Below, one piece after another: positions 1 through 10,580 of a stretch of 64,000 bases of DNA. Position 1 is the first letter of the stretch. Each line of letters begins with the position of its first letter. The translations under genes were made by a program, and so were the position numbers. Origin of the DNA: Spiroplasma sp. SV19 (GTDB lineage: Bacteria; Bacillota_I; Bacilli_A; Mycoplasmatales; Mycoplasmataceae); the NCBI RefSeq assembly GCF_030060925.1, contig NZ_CP045455.1, positions 1,054,001 to 1,118,000 on the forward strand, read 5' to 3'. The notes below the pieces were generated by a model. The model was not told where the DNA came from, searched no databases, and saw only the letters and a list, made by a program, of their open reading frames with translations.

Positions 1-46
1 TATTTATTTCATTAATAATAGTGCTATTTTCTTTTAACTCTTGCAT
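1..46 (-). CDS. 5' end of an unidentified gene running off the left edge
   Basis: A minus-strand ATG at 44-46 opens a frame of 15 codons (MQELKENSTIINEIN) that continues past the window edge. A weak purine-rich site (AGGGA) precedes it, and a TATAAT-like -10 box on the minus strand lies at 83-88, so it would be transcribed divergently from ung. Too little is visible to assign a family. Confidence 0.4.
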   Translation of the reverse strand, partial: MQELKENSTIINEIN

Positions 47-132
47 TTTTTCCCTACTTTATTTTATTAATAATCTATAGTAATTATATCTATTAAATGA
101 TTAATATTTTTTTGTTTTAAAAAAGTTTTTGA

Positions 133-138
133 TATAAT
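133..138 (+). promoter_or_regulatory. -10 box of the ung promoter
   Basis: TATAAT lies 64 bases before the ung start codon, in the divergent region shared with the minus-strand gene at the left edge. A TTGTTT at 112-117 could be the -35, though its spacer is short (15). Confidence 0.4.
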
Positions 139-201
139 TAACTTGCAAAAAATGAAAACTAATAATTACTATATTTAGAATAAGTAATAGGAGATAAGCC
201 A

Positions 202-864
202 ATGTGAATAAAGTATGCAGTTGGTTGAAGAGAGTTTTTTGATAATGAAATTAAAAAACCATATTTTCAACAATTGTTAAAAAATATTGATAGTGAGTAT
301 GAGAAAAATATTTGTTATCCTGCAAAAACAGATATTTTTCGGTTATTTACTTTAATTGAACCAAAAGATATTAAAGTTGTGATTATTGGCCAAGATCCAT
401 ACCACGGACCAGGGCAAGCTAATGGGTTAGCTTTTAGTGTTAATGCTGGTGTTAAAAATCCACCAAGTTTAGTTAATATTTTTCATGAATTGAAAAAAGA
501 TTTAGGGGTTGATCACCATGCTAGCGGTAATCTAGATCATTGAGTTAAAGAAGGTGTTTTTTTATATAATACCATTGGGAGTGTTGTTGCCAAGACCCCA
601 CTAAGCCATAAAGATATTGGTTGGACAACTTTTAGTCAGAATTTAATTATTTATTTAAATCAAATTCGGGATGACATTATTTATGTTTTATGAGGTAATT
701 ATGCGAAACAATATAGTGAGTATATTACGAACAAAAGTAATATTATTAAGGGTTCGCATCCATCACCTTTTAGTTATAATTTATTTAAAGACCAACAGTT
801 TTTTCTTAAAATTAATAATTTGCTTTTAAAAAATAAAAAAAACATAATTGAATGAAAAATGTAA
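202..864 (+). CDS. ung: uracil-DNA glycosylase (UDG family 1)
   Basis: Removes uracil from DNA, the first step of base excision repair in the cytoplasm. The 220-aa product has the family-1 water-activating motif GQDPYHG with catalytic Asp at about residue 65, then NPPSL, and near the C-terminus the DNA-intercalation motif HPSPFS. Length matches the family. The ATG at 202 was chosen because an AGGAGA ribosome site sits 9 bases upstream; the next in-frame Met would cut off conserved N-terminal residues. Two TGA codons fall inside the first dozen codons and more follow (for example at 541 and 691), all read as Trp. It stands alone between a divergent gene and a membrane protein gene. Confidence 0.96.
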
Positions 865-938
865 TGTATAATTGTATTATGTAAAATATTGACTCCACAA
901 AAGTTTTATTTTATCAGCATATAGATTGCGGGGATATT

Positions 939-1895
939 ATGAGTTTATTAACAACATTTAGCGATATATCGAAAATCTTATATAGTAATAAAATGGCATA
1001 TATTGCTAGTGGAATAATAGGCGCACTTTTTGTTATTTACGCTGTTTATAATGGTTTGTATTATTTAATTAATCCGAAACGTTATCATGGAATTCGTTTT
1101 ACAACAAAAAATATTGCATATATTACAATGTTATCAGCAGTGTCAGCAACAGTTACAATTATTATTTCAGTAACAGTGCCAATTACTGTTTTTCCGCCCG
1201 TTCGGATTGCTTTTGAAGGATTAATGGTAAAAATTAGTGGGTTTATCTTTGGCCCAATTGTTGGGTTATTGTCAGGAGTAGTAACAGATTTAATTGTTAT
1301 GTTATTTGTTCCTTCTTATATTCATGTTGCGTATATTATTGTTATTGCTTCATATGGTTTTTTATCAGGATGTGTTTCCTCAATTAACCGCGCCGTGGGA
1401 AAACATAAATGAGTTTTATTTCTGTTAACAAATATTTTTATTGTAATTTTTGCAACTTTTGCGGGAGTAATGACATGATTTTCACCAGTTGAAACAATTA
1501 CCTTATTTGCGGGGTTAGAAGTTAGCAAAGTTGTCTTACTTTATATTATTGGTTTTGGAACTGGGGGGACAATTGCTATTATTTGAATAATAATGTTTGT
1601 TTATCGCCACTTTGATAAAACCAAAAAACGCTATTGAGATTTAGTGGCCATTATTATGTTAGCTGTTATTAATGAGTATTGAGTCACAACACTAATATCC
1701 GCCTGGGGAGATATTGCATTTTTAACAGTTTCGCAAAACAAAACAAGTGGAACTGATGGTTATGGAGTAACAATGATTTCACGGTTGGCAATGGCACCGT
1801 TAAAAGTTCTATTTAATTCAGCAATTATTTATATTACGTACCGGGCTGTTTCACCATTGATCCATAAAGATACTAATGCCAGTTTACAGTATTAA
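939..1895 (+). CDS. ECF transporter S component, probably folate-type (FolT-like)
   Basis: A 318-aa membrane protein with about seven hydrophobic segments. The central stretch (FPPVRIAFEG then ISGFIFGPIVGLL with a following TDL) resembles the substrate-binding S components of energy-coupling factor vitamin transporters, in which a helix with IRI/VRI precedes a GPxxGxxxGxxxD element. These units capture a vitamin and work with shared EcfA/A'/T proteins, which are not in the window. The N-terminal extension of about 50 residues is long for the family. The next gene is glyA, which uses tetrahydrofolate; that supports a folate substrate but is inference only. Start supported by GGGG 7 bases upstream. 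Several TGA codons are read as Trp. Riboflavin or another vitamin is possible. Confidence 0.7.
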
Positions 1896-1904
1896 AAGAT
1901 AATG

Positions 1905-1936
1905 AAAAAATAACTTTATTTAAGTTATTTTTTTTG
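1905..1936 (+). terminator. Rho-independent terminator after the ECF S component
   Basis: AAATAACTT and AAGTTATTT pair around a short loop and are followed by a run of T, directly after the stop codon at 1893-1895. Confidence 0.7.
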
Positions 1937-1985
1937 TTTATGAATATATAATGGTAGTAGAAAAAATAGAATGGAGATGAAAATA

Positions 1986-3227
1986 ATGAAAGTAAACCCG
2001 CAAATTAAGGAGCTAATTAATTTAGAATTAAAACGTCAACAAGATCATATTGAATTAATTGCTTCGGAAAATTATGTTAGTGAAGCAGTTTTGGCTGTGA
2101 CAGGTTCAATTTTAACAAATAAATATGCTGAAGGATATCCGTTTCATCGTTATTATGGTGGATGTGAGTACATTGATCAAGTTGAACAATTAGCAATTGA
2201 TAAGGTGAAAGAATTGTTTCAAGCGGAACACGCCAATGTGCAAGCCCATTCTGGTAGTCAAGCAAATGCATCAGCCTATTATGCTTTATTACAACCGCAT
2301 GATACAATTTTAGCAATGGACTTAGCAGCAGGTGGACATTTAACGCATGGTCATAAGGTCAATTTTTCTGGTCGCTTATATAATTTTTATAGTTATGGTG
2401 TTGATCCAAAAACAGAAATGTTAGATTATGATGAAATTGAAAAAATTGCTTTAGAAGTTAAACCGAAATTAATTGTTGCTGGAGCAAGTGCTTATTCACG
2501 TGAAATTGATTTTAAAAAATTTCGCATTATTGCTGATAAGGTTGGAGCCTTATTAATGGTTGATATGGCCCATATTGCGGGGTTGGTTGCAGCTGGTTTG
2601 CACCAATCACCGATTCCATATGCTGATGTTGTTACTTCAACAACCCATAAAACATTACGTGGACCACGTGGTGGTTTAATTTTATCAAAACAAAAATGAG
2701 CTAAAAAAATTGATAGTGCTGTTTTTCCTGGTAATCAAGGTGGACCGTTAGAACATGTGATTGCGGCAAAAGCACAATGCTTTTTAGAAGCATTAGAGCC
2801 AGCATTTAACCAATATCAAGCTGAAATTGTCAATAATGCAAAAGTGTTAGCGACAACGTTAAAAGGTAAAAATCTGCGTTTGGTTGCTGATGGGACTGAC
2901 AATCATTTGCTAATGGTGGATGTAAAAAGTAGTTTAGGTATATCAGGACAGCAGGCAGAAGAAATTTTGCAAAAAATTGGTATTATTTGTAATAAAAATA
3001 TGATTCCTTTTGACCAAGAGTCACCAGTTGTTACAAGTGGAATTCGTTTAGGAACAGCAGCAATGACAACACGTGGTTTTGGAAGTAAAGAATTCCAACA
3101 AATTGGAGAAATAATTTATCATGTTTTAAAAGAACCAACTGAAGAAAATATTACAAAATATCAAGAGGAAGTAAAAAAACTTCTGCATGATTTTCCAATT
3201 TATTTGAACTGAACTTTAGCCGAATAA
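1986..3227 (+). CDS. glyA: serine hydroxymethyltransferase
   Basis: Interconverts serine plus tetrahydrofolate with glycine plus 5,10-methylene-tetrahydrofolate, using pyridoxal phosphate; the main source of one-carbon units. The 413-aa product shows the N-terminal [10 protein letters not shown], the [13 protein letters not shown] region and the PLP-lysine motif [12 protein letters not shown] (Lys at about residue 222), then the C-terminal [14 protein letters not shown]. The start at 1986 (MKVNPQ) is preferred over the in-frame ATG at 1971 because GGAG at 1973-1976 is a well-placed ribosome site for it. An in-frame TGA at 2698-2700 and another at 3210-3212 encode Trp, so a standard-code reading would cut the protein in two. 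No close operon partner on either side. Confidence 0.97.
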
Positions 3228-3252
3228 TTAATTGGAAATATGGGTTAAATTG

Positions 3253-3281
3253 TTGCTTATCAACTTGTTTTTAGTTATAAT
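3253..3281 (+). promoter_or_regulatory. promoter of rplM-rpsI
   Basis: TTGCTT (3253-3258), a 17-base spacer and a perfect TATAAT (3276-3281). It leaves a transcribed leader of about 50 bases before rplM. Confidence 0.7.
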
Positions 3282-3288
3282 ATTACTG

Positions 3289-3327
3289 CTTTATACATTG
3301 GACCCTGGTACGGAATAATGTTAGGAG
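3289..3327 (+). promoter_or_regulatory. possible L13-type ribosomal-protein leader
   Basis: Between the promoter and the rplM ribosome site lies a leader with the stretch ACCCTGGTACGGAATAA. Firmicute rplM genes often carry a structured leader (L13 leader, an autoregulatory RNA) in this position. The match is by position and general appearance only; a covariance search would be needed to confirm it. Confidence 0.3.
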
Positions 3328-3335
3328 GCAGTGAC

Positions 3336-3776
3336 ATGAGACAAACTACTATCTTGAATTCAGCAAAAGTTGAAAAAAAATGATATGTTATTGATGCTCA
3401 AGGTCTAGTTTTAGGACGTTTAGCAAGTAAAGTCGCAATGATCTTAAAAGGAAAAAATAAACCAGCGTATACACCTCATGTTGATTGTGGTGATAATGTT
3501 ATTATTCTTAATGCTGATAAAGTTAATTTTTCAGGAAATAAATTAAAGGGTAAAATTTATTATCATCATTCACAACACCCAGGTGGTTTAAAACGCACAA
3601 TAGCAAAAGATATGCTAGTTAAAAAACCAATTTATCCAGTTGAACACGCAATTAAAGGAATGTTACCAAAAAATAAATTAGGAAGCAAATTATTCCGTAA
3701 TTTATTTGTTTATGCTGGTAACGAACATCCACATGAAGCACAACAACCAATTAAGTTAGAATTAACTGATAAATAA
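3336..3776 (+). CDS. rplM: 50S ribosomal protein L13
   Basis: Large-subunit protein bound early to 23S rRNA during assembly. The 146-aa sequence has the family landmarks [16 protein letters not shown] near the N-terminus, [19 protein letters not shown] and the C-terminal [17 protein letters not shown]. The Trp of WYVID is encoded by TGA. ATG at 3336 is placed by a strong AGGAGG 7 bases upstream. It is followed after 11 bases by rpsI, the universal L13-S9 pair, and the two share the promoter at 3253-3281 and the terminator at 4201-4231. Confidence 0.97.
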
Positions 3777-3787
3777 AAGGAGCGAGT

Positions 3788-4189
3788 ATGGCAAAAAAAC
3801 AAGAAGTTATTTATCGTGGAACAGGAAGAAGAAAATCTTCTGTTGCGCAAGTTGTATTAACTCCTGGTAAAGGGAATGTGGTTGTAAATGGGAAACCAGC
3901 GTTAGACTTTTTCCCATATGCAACATTAGTGCAGGATTTGGAACAACCTTTAGAAATTACTGGTGTAAAATCAGAATTTGATGTTCGTGTTAAAGTATCT
4001 GGTGGTGGTTTTACTGGACAAGCGGGAGCAACAAGATTAGGAATCGCAAGAGCACTAGTTGAAGCTTCACAAGATTATAAAACCTTATTAAGACATGCGG
4101 GAATGCTAACTCGTGATGCGCGTATTAAAGAACGTAAAAAATACGGGTTACACGGAGCAAGAAGAGCACCACAATACTCAAAAAGATAG
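3788..4189 (+). CDS. rpsI: 30S ribosomal protein S9
   Basis: Small-subunit head protein whose basic C-terminal tail reaches the P-site tRNA. The 133-aa product has the N-terminal [14 protein letters not shown], the [19 protein letters not shown] core, and ends in [14 protein letters not shown]; the terminal SKR is the conserved tail that contacts tRNA. Full length, no TGA codon. Preceded by AAGGAG and co-transcribed with rplM. Confidence 0.98.
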   Translation: MAKKQEVIYRGTGRRKSSVAQVVLTPGKGNVVVNGKPALDFFPYATLVQDLEQPLEITGVKSEFDVRVKVSGGGFTGQAGATRLGIARALVEASQDYKTLLRHAGMLTRDARIKERKKYGLHGARRAPQYSKR

Positions 4190-4200
4190 GTATTTTTATC

Positions 4201-4231
4201 AAGAGGATATTACAAAAATGTCCTCTTTTTT
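4201..4231 (+). terminator. terminator of rplM-rpsI
   Basis: AAGAGGA pairs with TCCTCTT and a T run follows, 11 bases after the rpsI stop. Confidence 0.85.
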
Positions 4232-4281
4232 ATATTTTTATTGTTTTTGATGGCTTTGATTGTTATCTAGTATAAGTTTAG

Positions 4282-4287
4282 TATAAT
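4282..4287 (+). promoter_or_regulatory. -10 box of the helicase operon promoter
   Basis: TATAAT with TTGTTA at 4260-4265 as a possible -35 (16-base spacer). It lies 26 bases before the helicase start at 4314, giving a short leader. Confidence 0.5.
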
Positions 4288-4313
4288 TATATATGGATAA
4301 GAGGGGTGACTTA

Positions 4314-7300
4314 ATGGCGTTAACAGAATTTACAATTCAAGGAGATAAATTTAATGGCAAGAATTTATTATTAAATTTATACTTTTTAACAAATGCGAAA
4401 AGTAAATTTACTGATGATGATGTTAAGAACCTACGCTTAAAAAATATTACAACAGTGAATGGATTAGATCTTTTTTTAAAAAAGGATATTCATATTGCGG
4501 ATTTTTTTGTTAGTTTAATTAATGATCAGGCAAAGATTAAAAAAGATAAAACAGGAGGCACAAAAGAACTCTATGATATTTTAATTCGTTTTAAATCAAT
4601 TACGGGATTTGATGATATTTTAGATCCAAACTTGTCATTAACAATTCTTGGTGATATTGACCCCCAAATTGGGGTTGTTAATGTTAAAAACATTTTTTTG
4701 ACAGCAATGGAAAAAGAAAAACAGGAATTTGAAACAACAGCAACTGGTGTTGTCTTAGAAACGGCGGATAATTTTCGTCTTGATGACGCAAAGTTACGAA
4801 CTATTTTTGATTCAAATGTTTTTGCCAATATGAAGTTTTTAATTTCATCTTTTTCTGAAGAAAAAGAACGCTGATTACAATACCTTCAATTTCAAAGCCA
4901 GAATTTAGAATATAAACGGAATAATTCGTGCTTATATTTAACACGAAAATTAACAGAATACGTCAAAATTCCGAAAGCAGTTCCAACAATGGAGACCTTA
5001 CATGATGAACGCTTTTTAGCTCATAATTTTTGATATGTTAATAAAAAACATTTTGTTAATAAAAACATTAAAATTAACGCTTCCTTTGAAGAAGTAATTA
5101 TTATTGAGTTAGAATTAATTTTAGATGATTCTAATAAATATCTTGTACTAAGAGGATTAAATAATTTAAGTATTACTGGATTACAGATTAATCGAACATA
5201 TCAAAAAGAGACACCGTTAACATTATTTACCTTTAATTTTAGTGATAGTTATGCCCAAGATGGTGCGGATATTTATGATTTAGGGTTTAATATTACAGTA
5301 GCAAAAAATAATCAAAAGCCGAATCTTACTGTTGTTAAAGAATTAATGAAATTATATATGATTGAAAATAATATCACAAAAGAAAAAGAAATTGATCCAG
5401 AAACAATTAAATTAGTTGCTGATCATCTAAGTAAATATCAAATTATTAATTGTTTCTATGAAATAAAAAATGAGGATGATACGCCATTCAAAGAATTAGA
5501 TAACATGATTCCTGCTTATGGTTATTTAACTTATATTGGCAAAGGAGATTCAACGTTAATTCGTCGAAGCAATATCATTTTAGATAAAATTAGTAAAAAT
5601 GATGTTGCTAACCCTTATTTAATTAATTATATTTTTAATATTGAAGATGTTAAATTAAAATCACAGCAGCATTTGATCGCGTTAGAGCAATTACATTTTG
5701 CTTCTCCTAATTTGAATTTAAATCAAAAAAAAGCACTAGTTAAAGCACTTAATTCACAAGACATTTTTTTATTACAAGGACCACCGGGAACAGGGAAAAC
5801 AGAGTTTATTGCCGAATTAGTCTATCAGTATGTTAAACTGGGAAAAAAAGTTTTGGTGTCTTCGCAAAATCATACTGCGATTGATAATGTTTTAACAAGA
5901 TTATATAAGACACCAATGTTAGTGCCGTTACGTTTAACGGGCGAAGAAGTTCGTAAAAAGAATCGTTTTAATGATTTTAATCCAGACAAATTAATTTTCA
6001 ATAATTATCGCTTCATTTATTCACATTTAATGCGTCAGTACTTAACAAAATGAGATGCCATTGATTCTGATTATGAAAATCAAAAAAATGAGTTGCAAGG
6101 TCTTAAAGCTCGAGCAAAGATGCTTGAAAAGGAAATTAAAGATTATAATAGTTGAACCCAAAAGGTGAATGAGTTAGTTGCAGAGCAAGAATTATTAGGG
6201 AACCAAAAATTAGAATATGAAACTAGTAATCGAAGATTAAAAGTTGAAATTAACAATCTTGATAATGTGTTCGAATTTTTAGGTAATTTAAATTGAGAAG
6301 GGATGATTACTACAACAGGAGATTTGGTTACATTATTTAATAAGCATTTTGGTGCTTTAGTTCAAGAAAAGTTAGGTTTTCAATTTGATGAATCATATTC
6401 TTTAATAAGTATCTATCAACAATTATTAACAACAGTGGGGACTAATGATCCATTATTAACAAAAAAAGAACAAAAGTTAATAGAATTAAAAAATGTTAAT
6501 AAAGAGTTTCGTGATGATGTTTGACTTGAAGAATTTCAAACGCTACAAAATGAAATCATGGAATTAAAACAGCAACTTTCATTAAAACAAGAAAATGCTA
6601 TTTATCAAAATCGACAGCAGCAATTTAAAAAGGACCTTGAGAAGTTAAGAGGACAGTATGTCGAACAAATTAATAATAATGAAAAATTAATAAGTCAGAT
6701 TAATGTTAATAAAAATGAACAAGAAATATCATATTTAGAAATAGAACTTGCAACATTAAGTAGTCGCATCAATACTTTAAAAGTTGAAATTGAAAATATT
6801 GTTAATAGTATTAATCATATTTTTAACTTAAACTTAATCGTAAAAGATATTACGGCAACAATTAATGAAATTGATAAGGTTATTAATAGTATTGACCATG
6901 ATATGAAAACTATTATTAATGAGAAAGAAACAAAGGGTAGTTTTGTTACCAATATGATTACTTTCTTAGATAAAAATTATAATATTGCCGTTTTTTTAAA
7001 TCAAGAAGGAATTCAAAATGATCGTTTTACTCCAGCAATGGAACGTGATACTGTGAACTATGCTAATCAGTTTCTACAAGATAGTGTTAATGTTGTCGCA
7101 ATGACCGCAACTTCTAATCAGTCATATGCTCAAAGTAAAAATAAGATTTTACAAGATTATAATATTGCGGATATTGATATTAAAAAATTTGGATTTGACG
7201 TTGTTGTGATTGATGAGGTAAGTAAATTAACGCCAATGGAAATTTTTATGCCATTAGTATATGGAAAAGCTGTTGTTTTAGTTGGCGATTATCGTCAGTT

Positions 7301-8189
7301 ACCACCAATTATGCCATATCGAGAAGAAGATGTTGCTTTGATCAACGATATTTATAATGAAAATTATAGTTACAATGATTTCTTAGAGTTAGTAACTAAT
7401 TCAATGTTTAAAAAAATTATTTCAAAATGTGATGATTCAGTTAAAGAAATTTTAGTTAATCAATATCGTAGTCATGAGGACATTATGCGAATTGTCAATG
7501 TTTTTTATGAAAATCAGTTACAGTTAGGTGATCAAGTCAATCAAAATAATGAGAAGCAACATTATGTTACTGTTGAAAATAACCAAGGGCTAAAAATTTT
7601 TGACAGTAAAAAGGCGATTTATTGAATTGATTCAACAAAAGATGAGCACCAAAATTTTGTTTATGAGCAAGGTGAAAGTGGTAGTACTAGTCTTTTTAAT
7701 TGGTTAGAAATTAATTTAACAATTGAAACACTGCAGTTAATTGAAAAAGGATATAGTAATTTAACAACTAAATTAAAAAAACAGCCAAAAGTGGCAGTGA
7801 TTAGTTTTTATGGATTGCATGTAAAAAAACTACGAAAAGCTATTAGTAATTTAAAATTTAAAAATATTAAAGTTGATGTTTCAACTGTTGATGATTATCA
7901 AGGACGTGAAACCGAAATTGTTATTGTCAATACTGTTCGTAATCCCCAAAAACAACTGAGTGCTAATAAGGAATTTATTAAAAAATATGAGCGATTAAAT
8001 GTTGCTTTTTCACGGGCAAAGAATATGCTAATTATTATTGGAGCAATTAATTTCTTTGCTAATATTGATGTTGAGATTCCAACAATTATTAATCCGAATG
8101 TCACAACAACAATTAAAGCATATTATGAAATTTTACGAATTATTGATAATTATGGTCTTATTTGATATGCAAAAGATTTGTTATCATAG
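4314..8189 (+). CDS. UPF1/DNA2-like superfamily 1 helicase with coiled-coil insert
   Basis: A 1291-aa protein whose C-terminal part carries the motifs of UPF1-like SF1 helicases: Walker A GPPGTGKTEF (about residue 489), motif Ia SSQNHTAIDNVL, Walker B VVIDEVSK (about 967), motif III LVGDYRQLPP, motif IV NQYRSHEDI (about 1050), motif V DDYQGRE (about 1193) and motif VI NVAFSRAK (about 1229). It should hydrolyse ATP to move on nucleic acid. Between motifs Ia and II lies a charged, coiled-coil-rich stretch (about residues 590-900), much longer than usual for the family. The first 450 residues match nothing I recognise. GAGGGGTG at 4301-4308 selects the ATG at 4314. Many TGA codons are Trp. Two unknown genes follow closely; role unknown, possibly repair, RNA turnover or defence. 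Confidence 0.88.
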
Positions 8190-8205
8190 AAGTGAGAGGT
8201 AAAAA

Positions 8206-10580
8206 ATGAAATTAGGAATAGTTAAAGTCTATAAAAACTGAAAAAAATTATCAACAATTGTTGGTTATCAAACTCCAAAACGACCAGCTTTTTTTCAGTA
8301 TGTGATTTTAAATGCTATTGCTAATTATCCCGATAAAGAAAAATCATTAGCTAATATTTTACGTGAGGAATTACAAGTTTTTAACCTTAAAATTTACGCT
8401 GAATGTTTAAAGGATTTAATTGAAAAAGAAAATACAATTGAAATTAATTCGCAAGGATCATTAAATTATTTAGCTAATAGTTATGCAGAGCAAGAGTGAA
8501 TTGATCGAGCAATTGGCATTTTTTATATTTCAAAAGAGGCCTTACAAGCGCTGGAAAAAGGTTATTTACTAAGTAAAAACAATAACCGTGAGGCAACAAT
8601 TGATTTTGTTTTTGATATTTTCACTAATCAACGATATATTAATAATGAACATTTAATGTTAATAGAAAAAATTAATAATAATGACTTAATTATTTTTCCT
8701 GAATATGAGTCAAACATTACTGGAGATGATTTATTTAATTTGTTAGAAGAATATAAGACTAAACCCAATAAATATAATATGTTTAATAATGATACAACAT
8801 TTACTACAATTCGAAAGAAACAAGAAGAAATTAAACATAACAGTGACCAAATTAATAAATTATTAACTGATTTTTATGAAACAAAGGAAGTTGTCCTAAC
8901 TTTAACAACTTTTAAAGATATTAAAATGCAAGTTATGAATGATAAAAACCTACAAGAAGTTATTGATAATAATATTAATTTACGAACAAAAATCTTAGAT
9001 TATTTTTTAACAGCAATGACGAAAGACTTAACAACTGATTTTAATTTAAATATTCAAAAAATAGCGCCAAATACATTGGAAAGTGACTATCAACAAGACC
9101 CTCGTCATATTACTTCTACATTAATAAACCCGCAGTTTTTAGTTATTAATGCCGCGAATGTTAATCCAAAAGCAGTTTTAAATCATAAATATTATTTTGA
9201 TAATGATGTTCGTTGTATTATTTTTGTCAATGCAGAACAGAGTACTGAACTAAGTGATTTAACTGGTTCAATTCCAATTTTTTATTTAAGTAAAACAACT
9301 TGTCCGATTCATGATCATTTTTTAACATTATTTGTTAATGATAAAAATGAAACTGAATGTTATATGCTACAACCAACAGAATTAATAATGTTAAATCGTC
9401 AGATTATAACGGCACAAAAGTTTTTACCAGACTATAGTAGACTTTTATTTAAGAAAATTTTACAAAGTTTGCAAACTTTATTAAAAAAAGACCAAGAAAA
9501 TATTTATGAAACAATTCATAGTAATAAAGTTAATGATCTTTTCATTTATTGTTATTTAATTGATCTTCTAAATCAAAATGAAAATGCTTTTGATAATATT
9601 TTAAAAATATTAGTACTAGTGATGTTCAAAATAAGATTTCCCTTTTATACAAGTGTGAACAAATTTTAACTAATTTTGTTTTAAAACCAAATTATTTTAC
9701 AAAAATGCATTTGCTTTTAATTACTGTAATGAAGCAACAAGCAAAAGAACAACAAAATATTGTGAAGGGATACCAAGTTTTAACAGATAATAATTTATTA
9801 TCAGATAAAGAAGTTTTAAATATGTTACAAGAACTTTATCATTCAGATAATGTTACATTAAAGCAATTATTAGAATTAACTAATATTGCGAGTTCAACAA
9901 TTGTTGAAAAAATTTGAAATCAAAATTTATTTGCTATTTTAACTAAATTTTTGTTTGCCCTTAATAATGATAATTTACATCGGGAATTATTTGAAGAAAT
10001 TACAACCACAAATTTAAGTAAGAATATTACTCTATTAGTTAATTTGTATGGGTATGCCGAAGAGTATTTAAAGTATTTTAATGCAATGAAAAAACGCGAA
10101 ACAAGTGGTTTACAACGTCATTGACAAGAAATTTGAGTCAAAATTGCAACTATTCGTGATCGTTTTAAAAATATTAATTATGGTGCTGATTTAACAATTG
10201 AATTATTAAGGTCTTTATCACAATTAGAAGTGATATATAAAACTATTAAATTTAAAGATATGTTTAACTCTGAGTCAAAATTTCAAGAGTACCTTGATTT
10301 TTGCTATTTTGATAAAGCTGCGCTATATTTAATAAATAGGATGGAAGAAAGAATTACCACTATGTTAAAGTCAAAGGACCAACGCTTGAAAGGAATTAAT
10401 GAAAAATTATTTGTTTGTAAAGATCTTTTTGACAAAAATAAGTATAAGCAAATTATGTCATTATATTATGAACTACGATTATATTTATATTGTGAAAAAG
10501 CCCGCGATGAACAAAATGATAATAAAAACCGAGAGGCATTAAAAAAACTACAAATAGAAATAGAAGAGGTGTTAAACTAA
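8206..10580 (+). CDS. unknown protein, split by a -1 frame change near 9600
   Basis: Second gene of the helicase operon, 16 bases after it, with GAGAGG upstream of the ATG. The first frame runs to a TAA at 9667-9669 (487 aa). From about 9603 the -1 frame instead gives a natural continuation (NISTSDVQNKISLLYKCEQ...) to the stop at 10578-10580, making 791 aa in all. The switch coincides with T TTA AAA at 9600-9606, a classical -1 slippery heptamer in the right phase, so either programmed frameshifting or a lost A in the run of five A at 9603-9607 explains it. Residues about 25-110 look like a helical, possibly winged-helix, region; the rest is mostly helical, with a charged C-terminus. No TM segment and no family recognised. 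Confidence 0.7.

Noticed and set aside
865-938. A riboswitch upstream of the ECF S component
   Set aside because: Only about 75 bases; no known folate, preQ1, TPP or riboflavin motif could be recognised.
4314-8189. In-frame TGA codons as evidence of pseudogenes
   Set aside because: They occur throughout all housekeeping genes at conserved Trp positions, so they reflect genetic code 4.
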